Made by a program: the position numbers and the translations under genes. This document shows positions 1 to 7,875 of a stretch of 64,000 nt of DNA, piece by piece; the first letter of the stretch is position 1, and the number at the start of each line of letters is the position of its first letter. The notes beneath the pieces were generated by a model that saw only the letters and a list, made by a program, of their open reading frames with translations, searched no databases and was not told where the DNA came from. Source of the DNA: an uncultured Steroidobacter sp. (GTDB lineage: Bacteria > Pseudomonadota > Gammaproteobacteria > Steroidobacterales > Steroidobacteraceae); assembly GCA_937864115.1 (NCBI GenBank), contig CALMII010000005.1:153497-217496 (forward strand), in the 5' to 3' direction.

Positions 1-543
1 GGTGGCGAACGCCGGGATCAGGATGCGCATCGGCACGTCTTCGGGCTTCTCGAAGCCCTGGCCGCCGGAGATGCGCACGAAGGTGGCGATGTCGCTTTCG
101 CGGGTCTGGTCGAGCATGAAGCGCTTGAGCGGCACGCTTGCACGCTCAATCGCAACATTCGCATCAATGGTGCCCGCCATGTAGGGCTGCACGGCCTCGG
201 TGTGGATGCGATCGATCACCGGACCCATGATGAACAGCGACAGGAACAGCGACAGGCCCATGATCACCTGGTTGGGCGGCGACTGGCCGGCGCCGAGCGC
301 CTGACGCAGCAGGCCGAGCACGATCACGATGCGCGTGAATGAAGTCATCATCAGCACGATGGCCGGCAGCATCGTCACTGCCGTCATCAGGATGAGGATC
401 TGCAGCGTCAGCGAATAGGTCTGGCCGCCGTTCGGATTCGTGGTGACCGTGACGGCGTCGAGGCCGGGCGCGGCGGCGGAGGCCAGGCACGGCAGCAGCG
501 CCAGCAGCAACGGCAGGCAGCGTTTGAAGAGGGAAGAAGTCAT
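1..543 (-). CDS. fliP: FliP, flagellar export gate protein (C-terminus cut by window edge)
   Basis: FliP is a core subunit of the membrane export gate (FliPQR) of the flagellar type III secretion system. The ATG at 543-541 overlaps the fliO stop (ATGA). The translation begins with a hydrophobic cleavable signal sequence (residues 1-23), as FliP does, followed by the conserved first membrane helix region with LTLQILILMTAVTMLP and the motif MMTSFTRIVIVLGLLRQALG, then PPNQVIMGLSLFLSLFIMGP. The reading frame is open to base 1, so about 181 of roughly 250 residues are present. It is the distal visible gene of a fliLMNOP operon that should continue with fliQ, fliR and flhB outside the window. Confidence 0.95.
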   Translation of the reverse strand, partial: MTSSLFKRCLPLLLALLPCLASAAAPGLDAVTVTTNPNGGQTYSLTLQILILMTAVTMLPAIVLMMTSFTRIVIVLGLLRQALGAGQSPPNQVIMGLSLFLSLFIMGPVIDRIHTEAVQPYMAGTIDANVAIERASVPLKRFMLDQTRESDIATFVRISGGQGFEKPEDVPMRILIPAFAT

Positions 544-1055
544 TTGAGTCCGAGACTGCGGCGCAGGATGGCGGCGAAGTCGACGCCCGGATGGCCCCCA
601 CCCTGCCCTCCCCCGGCGACCGGGGGAGGGTTAGGGAGGGGGCCAACCGGCGCAGGCAACACATGCAGCAGATTCACCTGCTGCTGCGTCACTCCCAGCA
701 GCAACTGCTGCTCACCCACCTGAATCACCACCGCACGCTCCTTCGGCCCGAGCGCCGTATCAGCAACGATCCGGATCGCACTGCCGCCGAACCGACCGAA
801 GCCCTTGAACTTGCGCACCAGCCACGCGGCGACGAACACCAGCGCCAGCACCAGCGCCAGCGAGAACGTGACCTGCAACAGCGAGCCTGCACTCGTCGGA
901 GAGACGTGTTCGGTGGCCTGCGGCGCGGCGAAGGGTTTTTCGGCTGCGGAAGCGGAGAGAGCGACGAAGGTCACGGAAGTCACGAGGGCAAGAGCGCGCT
1001 GCGTCAGCGCACCGCCCGTTCTTTCGACCCTCGTCGCCTTCATGACTTTCATCAC
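540..1055 (-). CDS. fliO: FliO, flagellar export apparatus assembly factor, with repeat-encoded insert
   Basis: FliO is a small membrane protein that helps assemble the FliP/FliR export gate. The 171-residue product has a signal-like N-terminus, one membrane helix (about residues 60-80, LALVLALVFVAAWLVRKF) and the conserved cytoplasmic FliO domain (IRIVADTALGPKERAVVIQVGEQ region). It overlaps fliN upstream and fliP downstream by 4 bp each. Residues about 138-154 are a proline/glycine-rich stretch encoded by a 52-bp palindromic repeat (593-644) that is also found in nrdA, nrdB and elsewhere in the window. The frame stays open through the repeat, so the protein probably tolerates it in its variable C-terminal tail. 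Confidence 0.9.
   Translation of the reverse strand: MMKVMKATRVERTGGALTQRALALVTSVTFVALSASAAEKPFAAPQATEHVSPTSAGSLLQVTFSLALVLALVFVAAWLVRKFKGFGRFGGSAIRIVADTALGPKERAVVIQVGEQQLLLGVTQQQVNLLHVLPAPVGPLPNPPPVAGGGQGGGHPGVDFAAILRRSLGLK
593..644. repeat. Family B palindrome inside fliO
   Basis: GC-rich palindrome with arms GGCCCCCACCCTGCCCTCCC and its near complement around a GGCGACC-type centre. It lies wholly within the fliO frame and encodes a Pro/Gly-rich peptide. Other copies lie at about 18295-18443, 39232-39297, 40270-40415, 48772-48820, 49343-49391 and 51785-51826. Confidence 0.85.
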
Positions 1056-1393
1056 TTCAGCTTCTTGATCCGCTCGGCCGGCGAAATCACGTCCGTCAGC
1101 CGGATGCCGAACTTCTCGTTCACGACGACGACTTCGCCGTGCGCGACCAGCGTGCCGTTGACGAACACGTCGAGCGGCTCGCCCGCGGCGCGATCGAGTT
1201 CGACCACCGAGCCCTGGTTGAGCTGCAGCAGGTTGCGGATGGGAATGCGGGTGCGGCCGACTTCCATCGACAGCGTCACCGGAACGTCGAGGATGACTTC
1301 CAGGTTGACGTCACGCGATGCATCGCCGGTGCCCTTGTCCTGCAGGTCGCCGAATTCGGCGCGTGCTGCAGCATCGGATGACTTGGCGTTCAT
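1052..1393 (-). CDS. fliN: FliN, flagellar motor switch / C-ring protein
   Basis: FliN forms the lower part of the cytoplasmic C-ring and helps switch rotation direction and receive export cargo. The 113-residue protein has the SpoA (FliMN_C) domain over most of its length: residues around NLEVILDVPVTLSMEVGRT, then IPIRNLLQLNQGSVVELDR and the typical ending FGIRLTDVISPAERIKKL. Length and ending match canonical FliN. It lies between fliM (24 bp gap) and fliO (4 bp overlap) in one operon. Confidence 0.97.
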   Translation of the reverse strand: MNAKSSDAAARAEFGDLQDKGTGDASRDVNLEVILDVPVTLSMEVGRTRIPIRNLLQLNQGSVVELDRAAGEPLDVFVNGTLVAHGEVVVVNEKFGIRLTDVISPAERIKKLK

Positions 1394-1417
1394 GAGTGTT
1401 TCCGTGAAAGAAGGTGA

Positions 1418-2425
1418 TCAGATCTTGTTGACGAGCAGCGTTTCCAGAATCTTCGGCTTGAAGCGGCTGACGCGTTCTTCGATCTGCACGGCCTGCTGGC
1501 CGTGCGAGAGGCCGAAGGTGCCGCGGAAGATCGGTACGTCCTCGGCCAGGACGGTCGCGCGCCCCGCGAAATCGCAGGGAATGATGTCGCCGGGCTGCAG
1601 ATCCATCAGCTGCTGCATGGTCAGCTTGCCGCGACCCAGCAGGGTCGAGAGCTCGACTTCGGCATCTTCGATTTCTTCCCGGAGCGCGATCGCCCAGCGT
1701 TCGTCGTGCTCGACGCGATCGCTCGCCACACCGGCATCGAGCAGTTCGCGCAGCGGTTCGATCATCGCGTAAGGCATGGTGATGTGGATCTCGCCGCCAC
1801 CACCGTCCAGTTCGATGTGGAAGCTCGTCACCACGACGATTTCCGTCGGGCTCACGATGTTGGCGAAGTGCGGATTGATCTCGGAATTCAGGTATTCGAT
1901 GTCGAGCTTGGCCACGTGCGACCAGGCTTCCTTCACGCCGGCGAAGACATGCTTCAGCAGCATGTGGATGATGCGGTTCTCGGTGGCGGTGAACTCGCGG
2001 CCTTCGATCTTGGCGAAGCGGCCATTGCCGCCGAAGAAGTTGTCGACGACGGTGAAGACGAACTTCGGATCCAGCACGATCAGCCCGGTGCCGCGCAGCG
2101 GCAGCACCCGCACCAGGTTCAAGCTGGTGGGAACGTGCAGCGAGTGCACGTACTCGCTGAACTTCTGCATCTTGATCGGCGCCACCGCCACTTCCGGCGC
2201 GCGGCGCAGCATGTTGAACAGGCTGGTGCGGAACAGGCGTGCGAAGCGCTCGTTGATCATCTCGAGCGTCGGCATGCGGCCGCGCACGATCCGCACCTGG
2301 TTGGTGAAATCGTAGTTGCGCGCCTCGCCGGGCGTTGCGTTGTCTTCGGTCTTGACCGCGCCGCTGTCTACGCCATGCAATAGCGCATCGATTTCGTCTT
2401 GGCTGAGTACGTCTTGGCCGGACAT
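1418..2425 (-). CDS. fliM: FliM, flagellar motor switch protein
   Basis: FliM is the CheY-P-binding subunit of the C-ring. The 335-residue product starts with the conserved CheY-binding peptide (LSQDEIDALLHGVDSG), continues through the CheC-like middle domain (VRVLPLRGTGLIVLDPKFVF, with the GGNGR motif) and ends with a FliMN_C domain (LSTLLGRGKLTMQQLMDLQPGD). Full length for the family. It is followed by fliN and preceded by fliL, with a repeat-filled gap of 116 bp between fliL and fliM. Confidence 0.98.
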   Translation of the reverse strand: MSGQDVLSQDEIDALLHGVDSGAVKTEDNATPGEARNYDFTNQVRIVRGRMPTLEMINERFARLFRTSLFNMLRRAPEVAVAPIKMQKFSEYVHSLHVPTSLNLVRVLPLRGTGLIVLDPKFVFTVVDNFFGGNGRFAKIEGREFTATENRIIHMLLKHVFAGVKEAWSHVAKLDIEYLNSEINPHFANIVSPTEIVVVTSFHIELDGGGGEIHITMPYAMIEPLRELLDAGVASDRVEHDERWAIALREEIEDAEVELSTLLGRGKLTMQQLMDLQPGDIIPCDFAGRATVLAEDVPIFRGTFGLSHGQQAVQIEERVSRFKPKILETLLVNKI

Positions 2426-2431
2426 AAAAAG

Positions 2432-2535
2432 TAGTGAGTGACGAGGGTGACGAAAGTTACGTATGTGACGAGGGTGAGGATCCGGACTGTCTTGCCTTCG
2501 TGACTTGCGTGACTGACGTCACCCTCGTCACTTCT
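2432..2535. repeat. Family E GTGACGARGGTGACG-type repeats with inverted arms between fliL and fliM
   Basis: The fliL-fliM gap holds several GTGACG(A/C)GGGTGAC-like units. The 15-mer at 2437-2451 (AGTGACGAGGGTGAC) is exactly complementary to 2518-2532, so a long stem could form in the mRNA. Related GTGAC(G)-type units occur between flgH and flgI (24659-24714) and at the start of fliO. Confidence 0.7.
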
Positions 2536-2541
2536 CTTCCT

Positions 2542-3036
2542 TCACTGCATCACGAAACTCGTGAAGTAGAGCTGTTCGACCTTCGCGCCGTCGCCGCCCT
2601 GCGTGGTGATGACATTGCGGACCGCCTCGAGCGCCTTGGTGCGCAGCTGCTCCTTGCCTTCGGCCGTGCTGATCGTGTCGTACGTCTGCGTGCCGAACAG
2701 CATCAGCAGGTCGTTGCGGACCATCGGATCGTGCTGCTTGACCAGATCGGCCACCACGACATCGCGCGTCATGACTTCCACCGAGACCTGCAGGAAGCGC
2801 ATCGCACCGCGCGACTCGAAGTTCGAGACGAAGGGCGGATCGAGCTTGACGTAGGTCGGCGGCAGCTTGGCCTTCGCCTGCTTGTGTTCGGCATCCGCCG
2901 TTGCTTCATCACCCTTCTTGCCGGTCATGAAGTAGACGCCCGTGCCTGCGGCGCCGGCCGCCAGCACGGCCACCAGGATCACCATGAACATTTTCGACCC
3001 TGAACGCGGGGCGGGAGCGGCGACGGCTTCGGACAT
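2542..3036 (-). CDS. fliL: FliL, basal-body associated stator-interacting protein
   Basis: FliL is an inner-membrane protein with a periplasmic domain that surrounds the stators and supports torque. The 164-residue product has a short cytoplasmic N-terminus, one membrane helix (about residues 16-36, MFMVILVAVLAAGAAGTGVY) and a periplasmic FliL domain (YVKLDPPFVSNF, then RFLQVSVEVMTRD). Typical size. It is the first gene of the fliLMNOP operon and has a consensus sigma-54 promoter 36 bp upstream. Confidence 0.95.
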   Translation of the reverse strand: MSEAVAAPAPRSGSKMFMVILVAVLAAGAAGTGVYFMTGKKGDEATADAEHKQAKAKLPPTYVKLDPPFVSNFESRGAMRFLQVSVEVMTRDVVVADLVKQHDPMVRNDLLMLFGTQTYDTISTAEGKEQLRTKALEAVRNVITTQGGDGAKVEQLYFTSFVMQ

Positions 3037-3071
3037 CGACAGGATCCTCGACGAATGACTGCCCCTTGATT

Positions 3072-3087
3072 AGCAAGGCGCGTGCCA
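3072..3087 (-). promoter_or_regulatory. Sigma-54 promoter of the fliLMNOP operon
   Basis: Read on the minus strand the sequence is TGGCACGCGCCTTGCT, a full match to TGGCACG-N4-TTGCT with correct GG/GC spacing. It lies 36-51 bp upstream of fliL. The activator is most likely FleQ or the FlrC-like protein encoded at 10-13 kb. Confidence 0.92.
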
Positions 3088-3218
3088 CGGATCGCGAGAG
3101 TGCGCCAAATGCCTTTAAAACAAGGGTTTCAGCGCTTCCGTCGAGTGTGAACTGTGCACGTGCGCCGGAAAGTTGGCGCAGCGAGTGTGACGATCAGCAC
3201 ACTGTTCTCTTCCCTCCT

Positions 3219-3273
3219 CTGTGGGTCAGGCTTCAGCCTGACATCTTCAGGCCGGCTAAAGCCGGCCCCACAG
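3219..3273. repeat. Family A double-hairpin repeat (copy 1)
   Basis: The consensus of family A is CTGTRGGTCAGGCTTNAGCC-TGAC, a 6-15 bp spacer, then GGCCGGCTGAAGCCGGCC-CCACAG. Each half is a perfect hairpin and the CTGTRGG/CCCCACAG ends also pair, as in BIME/REP elements. This copy lies just downstream of fliK. Confidence 0.9.
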
Positions 3274-3288
3274 GAAGAGGAGGAGTGG

Positions 3289-4200
3289 TCAGACGTACTC
3301 GTCGACCAACCCAAGGCGCGAGGCGATCTGAACCGACGTGACTTCCGTCTCACTCCCGCCGCCCAGCGGGTCGTTCATCGCGCCGGTGGACGACTGCCGC
3401 GACTGCTCGCGCGGCGCATCGTGATGCACGCCGGCATCCGCCAGCGACAGCCCCTGCGAGGCAAACAGTTCGCGCAGACGCGGCAACGCCTGTTCGATCG
3501 CTGCACGCGTATCGGCGTGAGCCGATCCGAACCACACCGACGCCTGATCGTCGCGCACGGCAATGCGCACTTCGAGCGGCCCCAGGTGTTCGGGATTCAG
3601 GCGCAACGAGGCCGAATGCTGGCCGCGCTCGCTCATCAGCATCATGCGGGTGCTCAGTTCATCGGCCCACTGCGAGCTGCCGACGGTGCTGTGCAGGGTG
3701 CGCGTCGGACCGGGATCGGGAGCAGCAGTGATCCGCAACTGCTGCGATACATCGCTCGACAGGTGCGGCTGCTGCGATCCCGTCGTCGCTGCGTCCGTCT
3801 GCTGGGTATCGACGCCATTCGCGGCGTCGAGCAGGGTCTTCGCGAGCGTCGCATCCGCGGCAGCGGACGAGGCTTTCGGCGTCGACGTCGCAACGGCCGC
3901 GATCCCGGCGTCGGCCCCCTGCCCCTGCGGCGGCTGCGTCACTGGCAATGTGACCACCGGCACCGGGACGCCCGTGATCGCGGCGGCATCCTGCGCCGCC
4001 GTTTCAGTATCGACGTCGGTCTCCGTGGCCGCCGCCGGCGCCGCGGATTTGCCGCCCGTCTGCGCCACCGGCGCACCGAGCAGTTGCCCGAGCATGAGCA
4101 GAAAGTCGCCGGCAGCGACTTCGGTCGCCTGCGCGCCCGCCGAAGCCGGCGCCGCAGCGGCCGGAGCCGCGGGAATCGTGGGTGTGCTCATTGCGATCAT
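3289..4200 (-). CDS. fliK: FliK, flagellar hook-length control protein
   Basis: FliK is the secreted ruler that ends hook export and switches substrate specificity. The 303-residue product has a low-complexity Ala/Pro/Thr N-terminal half (about residues 1-170) typical of the ruler part, then a Flg_hook domain with the signature SLRLNPEHLGPLEVRIAV (about residues 206-223). It is on the short side for FliK. Its ATG overlaps the fliJ stop by 4 bp; an alternative ATG lies three codons in. A family A repeat follows its stop within 16 bp. Confidence 0.93.
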   Translation of the reverse strand: MIAMSTPTIPAAPAAAAPASAGAQATEVAAGDFLLMLGQLLGAPVAQTGGKSAAPAAATETDVDTETAAQDAAAITGVPVPVVTLPVTQPPQGQGADAGIAAVATSTPKASSAAADATLAKTLLDAANGVDTQQTDAATTGSQQPHLSSDVSQQLRITAAPDPGPTRTLHSTVGSSQWADELSTRMMLMSERGQHSASLRLNPEHLGPLEVRIAVRDDQASVWFGSAHADTRAAIEQALPRLRELFASQGLSLADAGVHHDAPREQSRQSSTGAMNDPLGGGSETEVTSVQIASRLGLVDEYV

Positions 4201-4640
4201 CGCTCCGTCCGCGCTGCCTTCAGCAGCGCCCTCTCATCGATCTCGTTCTGTTCGCGTTTGTCCGCCGCCCGGCGCTCTTCGTCGCGCCACTTGTCGGCGA
4301 CATGGTCGAGCGCCTTGCTGCGCTTCGCCGCTTCCTGCCAGCGCAGGCGCTCGGCATCACTGTCGTGACGCGTGCGACTCACGATGGCCCGCTGCTGGCG
4401 GATGGCATCGTTCAGTCGTGCCAGGAATGCCTGGTAATCCCGCAGTTCCGTCACGCCGATACCCGACGCAACTCGCCCGGTGTACTGACGCTGATAGTCG
4501 GCGGCGTAGCTCTCCAGATCCGACAGCTTCGCCTCGGCCTCGCGCTGGCTGCGCTCCGCGGCAGCTACACGCTGCGCCGCGCGACGCTCGGCGTCGTCGG
4601 CGAGGTTCTGGACGGGCTGCAATCGATCGGCGCGGCGCAT
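4197..4640 (-). CDS. fliJ: FliJ, export chaperone / ATPase-gate coupler
   Basis: FliJ is a coiled-coil protein that links the FliI ATPase to the FlhA export gate. The ATG at 4640 is preferred over an upstream in-frame TTG at 4667, because the protein then begins like other FliJ proteins (MRRADRLQPVQNLADDAERR) and has GGGTGAG upstream. The 147-residue product is almost wholly helical and charged (repeated Ala/Glu/Arg heptads, RQQRAIVSRTR). It overlaps fliK by 4 bp. The upstream gap to fliI carries a family A repeat. Confidence 0.93.
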   Translation of the reverse strand: MRRADRLQPVQNLADDAERRAAQRVAAAERSQREAEAKLSDLESYAADYQRQYTGRVASGIGVTELRDYQAFLARLNDAIRQQRAIVSRTRHDSDAERLRWQEAAKRSKALDHVADKWRDEERRAADKREQNEIDERALLKAARTER

Positions 4641-4686
4641 GACTGACTCACCCAGCCCCGACCGCAAAACCGTCCTGTCCTTTCTT

Positions 4687-4740
4687 CTGCAGGTCAGGCT
4701 TCAGCCTGACTCTGAAGGCCGGCTTAAGCCGGCCCCACAG
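4687..4740. repeat. Family A double-hairpin repeat (copy 2)
   Basis: Copy lying between fliI and fliJ, inside the operon. One arm base differs (GGCTTAAGCC), keeping the stem symmetric. Confidence 0.88.
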
Positions 4741-4766
4741 CGAGAGAAGCCGCAGCAACCGGCCGA

Positions 4767-6122
4767 TCACTTCCCTTCCCCCGTCACCGCCTGCAACGCC
4801 GCGATACTCTCCTCGTAAGCCACCTTCTCCCGCATGTCCTGCTGCAGGAACTGCTGGATCGCCGGCCACTGCGCGATCGCCGCATCGATGCGCGGATCGG
4901 AACCCTTCTGATAGGCCCCGATCGCAATCAGATCCCGATTCTGCTGATACGACGACAGCGACTGCCGCAGCCGTCGCGCCATCGCACTGTGTTCCGCCGG
5001 CACGATCTCGTGCATGGCACGACTGATCGACGCTTCCACATCGATCGCCGGATACTGCCCCGCCTCCGCGATACGTCGCGACAGCACGATGTGTCCGTCG
5101 AGAATGGCGCGCGCCGAGTCGGCGATCGGATCCTGCTGATCGTCGCCTTCGGTCAGTACCGTATAAAAAGCCGTGATCGAGCCGCTGCCTTCGGCCCCGT
5201 TGCCCGCGCGCTCGACGATCTGCGGAATGCGCGCGAACACCGACGGCGGATAGCCCTTGGTCGCCGGCGCCTCGCCGATCGCCAGACCGATCTCGCGCTG
5301 CGCCTGCGCCACGCGCGTCAGCGAATCCATGATGAGCAGCACGCTCTTGCCCTGGTCGCGGAAGTACTCGGCGATGGCCGTCGCGCGCCACGCGCCGTGC
5401 AGACGCATCAGCGGCGGATTGTCCGCCGGCGTCGCCACGACGACGGCGCGATCGCGATCCTTGCGTCCCAGAATGCGCTCGACGAATTCCTTCACTTCGC
5501 GGCCGCGCTCGCCGATCAGCCCGACGACGATCACGTCCGCGCTGGTGAAGCGCGCCATCATGCCGAGCAGCACGCTCTTGCCGACGCCGCTGCCCGCGAA
5601 CAGGCCGACGCGCTGCCCGCGGCCGACGGTGAGCACCGAATTGATCGCGCGCACACCGACGTCGAGCGGTTCACTGATCGGCTGGCGCGCCAGCGGATTG
5701 ATCGGCACGCCGGTCAGGCGCACGCGATCCTCGCATTCGATCGGCCCCAGCCCGTCGAGCGGCTGCCCTGCCCCGTCGATGATGCGACCGAGCAAGGCCG
5801 GACCGACCGCCACCGTCTCCGCACCGACCCGCGGGATCACGCGCGCATTCGGCTTGAGTCCGTGGATGTCGCCGGTCGGCATGAGAAACAACCGGTCGCC
5901 CGCGAAGCCGACGACCTCCGCCTCGATCCGCGCGCCATCCGTCGCCATCACATCGCAACGATCGCCGACGGCCGCCTGACAACCCGACGCTTCGAGCGTC
6001 AGCCCGATCATGCGCGTCAGCACGCCTTCCACCGGCGGCGGCGGCACGCGCTCGACCTTGCGCTGGAGCTGGTCCAGTTGCTTCAGCCAGTTCGGTGCGC
6101 GGTTGGTTGTGGGGTTGTTCAT
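4767..6122 (-). CDS. fliI: FliI, flagellum-specific export ATPase
   Basis: FliI is the hexameric F1-beta-like ATPase that prepares substrates for flagellar export. The ATG at 6122 ([19 protein letters not shown]) is preferred: the longer in-frame start at 6158 would add 12 residues encoded by a mobile-like palindrome (family C). The 451-residue protein carries Walker A ([11 protein letters not shown]), Walker B ([14 protein letters not shown]), the [10 protein letters not shown] motif and the [19 protein letters not shown] region. Full length for the family. It lies between fliH and fliJ. Confidence 0.97.
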   Translation of the reverse strand: MNNPTTNRAPNWLKQLDQLQRKVERVPPPPVEGVLTRMIGLTLEASGCQAAVGDRCDVMATDGARIEAEVVGFAGDRLFLMPTGDIHGLKPNARVIPRVGAETVAVGPALLGRIIDGAGQPLDGLGPIECEDRVRLTGVPINPLARQPISEPLDVGVRAINSVLTVGRGQRVGLFAGSGVGKSVLLGMMARFTSADVIVVGLIGERGREVKEFVERILGRKDRDRAVVVATPADNPPLMRLHGAWRATAIAEYFRDQGKSVLLIMDSLTRVAQAQREIGLAIGEAPATKGYPPSVFARIPQIVERAGNGAEGSGSITAFYTVLTEGDDQQDPIADSARAILDGHIVLSRRIAEAGQYPAIDVEASISRAMHEIVPAEHSAMARRLRQSLSSYQQNRDLIAIGAYQKGSDPRIDAAIAQWPAIQQFLQQDMREKVAYEESIAALQAVTGEGK

Positions 6123-6137
6123 GATTGAGAGACGGAA

Positions 6138-6234
6138 AATGGCCGCAAAAAGGCGCAAAGGTCACAAAGTGAAGAAGGATCTGTCTTCGACTTCCGATTA
6201 CCTTGTGCGTTTTTTGCGCCTTTTTGCGGCTATT
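6138..6234. repeat. Family C ~95-bp palindrome (copy 1) between fliH and fliI
   Basis: Arms AATGGCCGCAAAAAGGCGC... and its complement ...GCGCCTTTTTGCGGC at the two ends, with a ~50-bp AT-richer centre. Further copies lie at 35532-35619, 41442-41533 and 45043-45138. The right arm supplies the TAG stop codon of fliH. No transposase is encoded, so it behaves like a MITE. Confidence 0.88.
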
Positions 6235-6859
6235 CCTCCGTTCTCGATTCCGCACGCTGCTCGCCGAGCATCGCACTCGCGACGCTGGCCATACGCGATT
6301 CGATGCGCGCATCGATCTGCGACGTCTCGGAAAGGACCATGCAGCCGCCGCGGCTCATCATCGGGTCCTCGGCGATGCTCCACGCGAGATCGCCGCCCGG
6401 CGCCGCGAGGTGTTCGCGCACGACGGCGGCATCTTCCGGATGCATGTGGATGCGGATCTGGCGTACCGAGGCCGGCAGCAGCGCGACGGTCTCGCGCATC
6501 ACGGCGATGATCTGGGTCGGATCGGTGCGCAGTTCGCGCCGGATCACCTGCTTGGCGATCGACATGGACAGGCGCGCGAGCTGATCGGCGACTTCAGCGT
6601 CGAGTTCGTCGAGCGGCTTCGCAAGCTTGTCGAACACGGCCGACAGGCTCGCAACCCTGGCGCGGAGCTGTTCGATGACGGGCTGCATCTCGGCCTTCGC
6701 TGCCTTGAGCCCGGCCTCACGCCCCACGGCAAACGCCTCGTCGTGCGCGCGCTTTTCGATCGCTTCGAGCTCCGCCACCGTCGGCCCGGCGCGGCGCCCT
6801 TGTATCGCATTGCCGGACACGGTGGGCAGATCCCAGCGGGCGACTGCGGGGCCGGTCAT
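6230..6859 (-). CDS. fliH: FliH, negative regulator of the FliI ATPase
   Basis: FliH binds FliI and anchors it at the C-ring; it resembles the peripheral stalk of ATP synthases. The 209-residue product has a helical middle (FAVGREAGLKAAKAEMQP, about residues 40-60) and the conserved C-terminal domain (VIRRELRTDPTQIIAVMRETVALLP). The ATG overlaps the fliG stop by 4 bp. The final codon and the stop fall at the edge of a family C palindrome. Confidence 0.93.
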   Translation of the reverse strand: MTGPAVARWDLPTVSGNAIQGRRAGPTVAELEAIEKRAHDEAFAVGREAGLKAAKAEMQPVIEQLRARVASLSAVFDKLAKPLDELDAEVADQLARLSMSIAKQVIRRELRTDPTQIIAVMRETVALLPASVRQIRIHMHPEDAAVVREHLAAPGGDLAWSIAEDPMMSRGGCMVLSETSQIDARIESRMASVASAMLGEQRAESRTEE

Positions 6860-7875
6860 ACGAACTCATCTCCCTTGCCGCCGAACTGCACGGTGCCGGA
6901 CTCCGCCATCTTGCGCACCAGCGCGATGATTTCCTTCTGTGCGGCTTCGACTTCGGACAACCGCACGGGGCCGCGCGATTCGAGATCGTCCTTAAGCATC
7001 TCGGCGGCGCGCTGCGACATGTTCTTGAAGATCTTGTCCTTCAGCGAATCCTCCGCACCCTTCAGCGCGATCAGCAGGCGCTCGCCCGGCACGGCGCGCA
7101 GCACTTCCTGCATGCCGCGGTCATCGATCTCTTCGAGATCGTCGAACACGAACATGAGGTCCTGGATCTTGCCGCCCAGCGGCTCGTCGACCTTGCGGAT
7201 GTGATCGAGGATCGCGCCTTCCTGGCTGCTGTCGAGGAAGTTCATGATGTTCGCGGCCGTCTTGACGCCGCCGATGACGGAAGTCTTCAGCGCGCCGGTC
7301 TTGCCGGCGAACTGCTTCTCGATGACGTCGTCGAGTTCGTGCAGCGCGCTCGGCTGGATGCCGTCGAGCGTCGCGATGCGCATGATCACGTCGGCGCGCA
7401 GCCACTCGGGAAACTGCGCCAGCACGTCGGCGGACTGGTCGGGATCGAGATACGCCAGCACGATGGAAATGATCTGCGGATGCTCCTGGCGGATCAGCTC
7501 CGACACGGCGCGCGCGTCCATCCACTTGAGCGCTTCGAGACCCTTGCTGGAACGGCCGAACAGGATGCGGTCGATCACGCCCGCGGCCTTGTCCTCGCCC
7601 AGCGCGCCGATCAGCACCTTGCGCAGGTACTCATCGACGCCGACGCCGAGCGAGGTCTGGCTTTCGACCGTCGTCGTGAATTCCTGCAGGACATTGCTGA
7701 CTTCCTTGCGCGAGATGTTCTGCAGCTGCGTCATGGCGGCGCCGATGCGCTGCACGTCCTTGGCGCCCATGTGCTTCATCACTTCGGCGGCTTCCTGCTC
7801 GCCGAGCGTCAGCAGAAGAATGGCCGCGCGTTCGGTGCCGCTGCGCTGCGCTGCTTTTTCCTGGCCGTTACTCAC
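6856..7875 (-). CDS. fliG: FliG, flagellar motor switch protein (torque ring)
   Basis: FliG forms the upper C-ring and contacts the stators. The 339-residue product has the N-terminal FliF-binding domain (LTLGEQEAAEVMKHM), the middle domain with the EHPQ motif (IRQEHPQIISIVLAYLDPDQSA), and the C-terminal torque helix (FVFDDLEEIDDRGMQEVLR). Length fits the family. It overlaps fliF by 8 bp and fliH by 4 bp. Confidence 0.98.
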   Translation of the reverse strand: MSNGQEKAAQRSGTERAAILLLTLGEQEAAEVMKHMGAKDVQRIGAAMTQLQNISRKEVSNVLQEFTTTVESQTSLGVGVDEYLRKVLIGALGEDKAAGVIDRILFGRSSKGLEALKWMDARAVSELIRQEHPQIISIVLAYLDPDQSADVLAQFPEWLRADVIMRIATLDGIQPSALHELDDVIEKQFAGKTGALKTSVIGGVKTAANIMNFLDSSQEGAILDHIRKVDEPLGGKIQDLMFVFDDLEEIDDRGMQEVLRAVPGERLLIALKGAEDSLKDKIFKNMSQRAAEMLKDDLESRGPVRLSEVEAAQKEIIALVRKMAESGTVQFGGKGDEFV

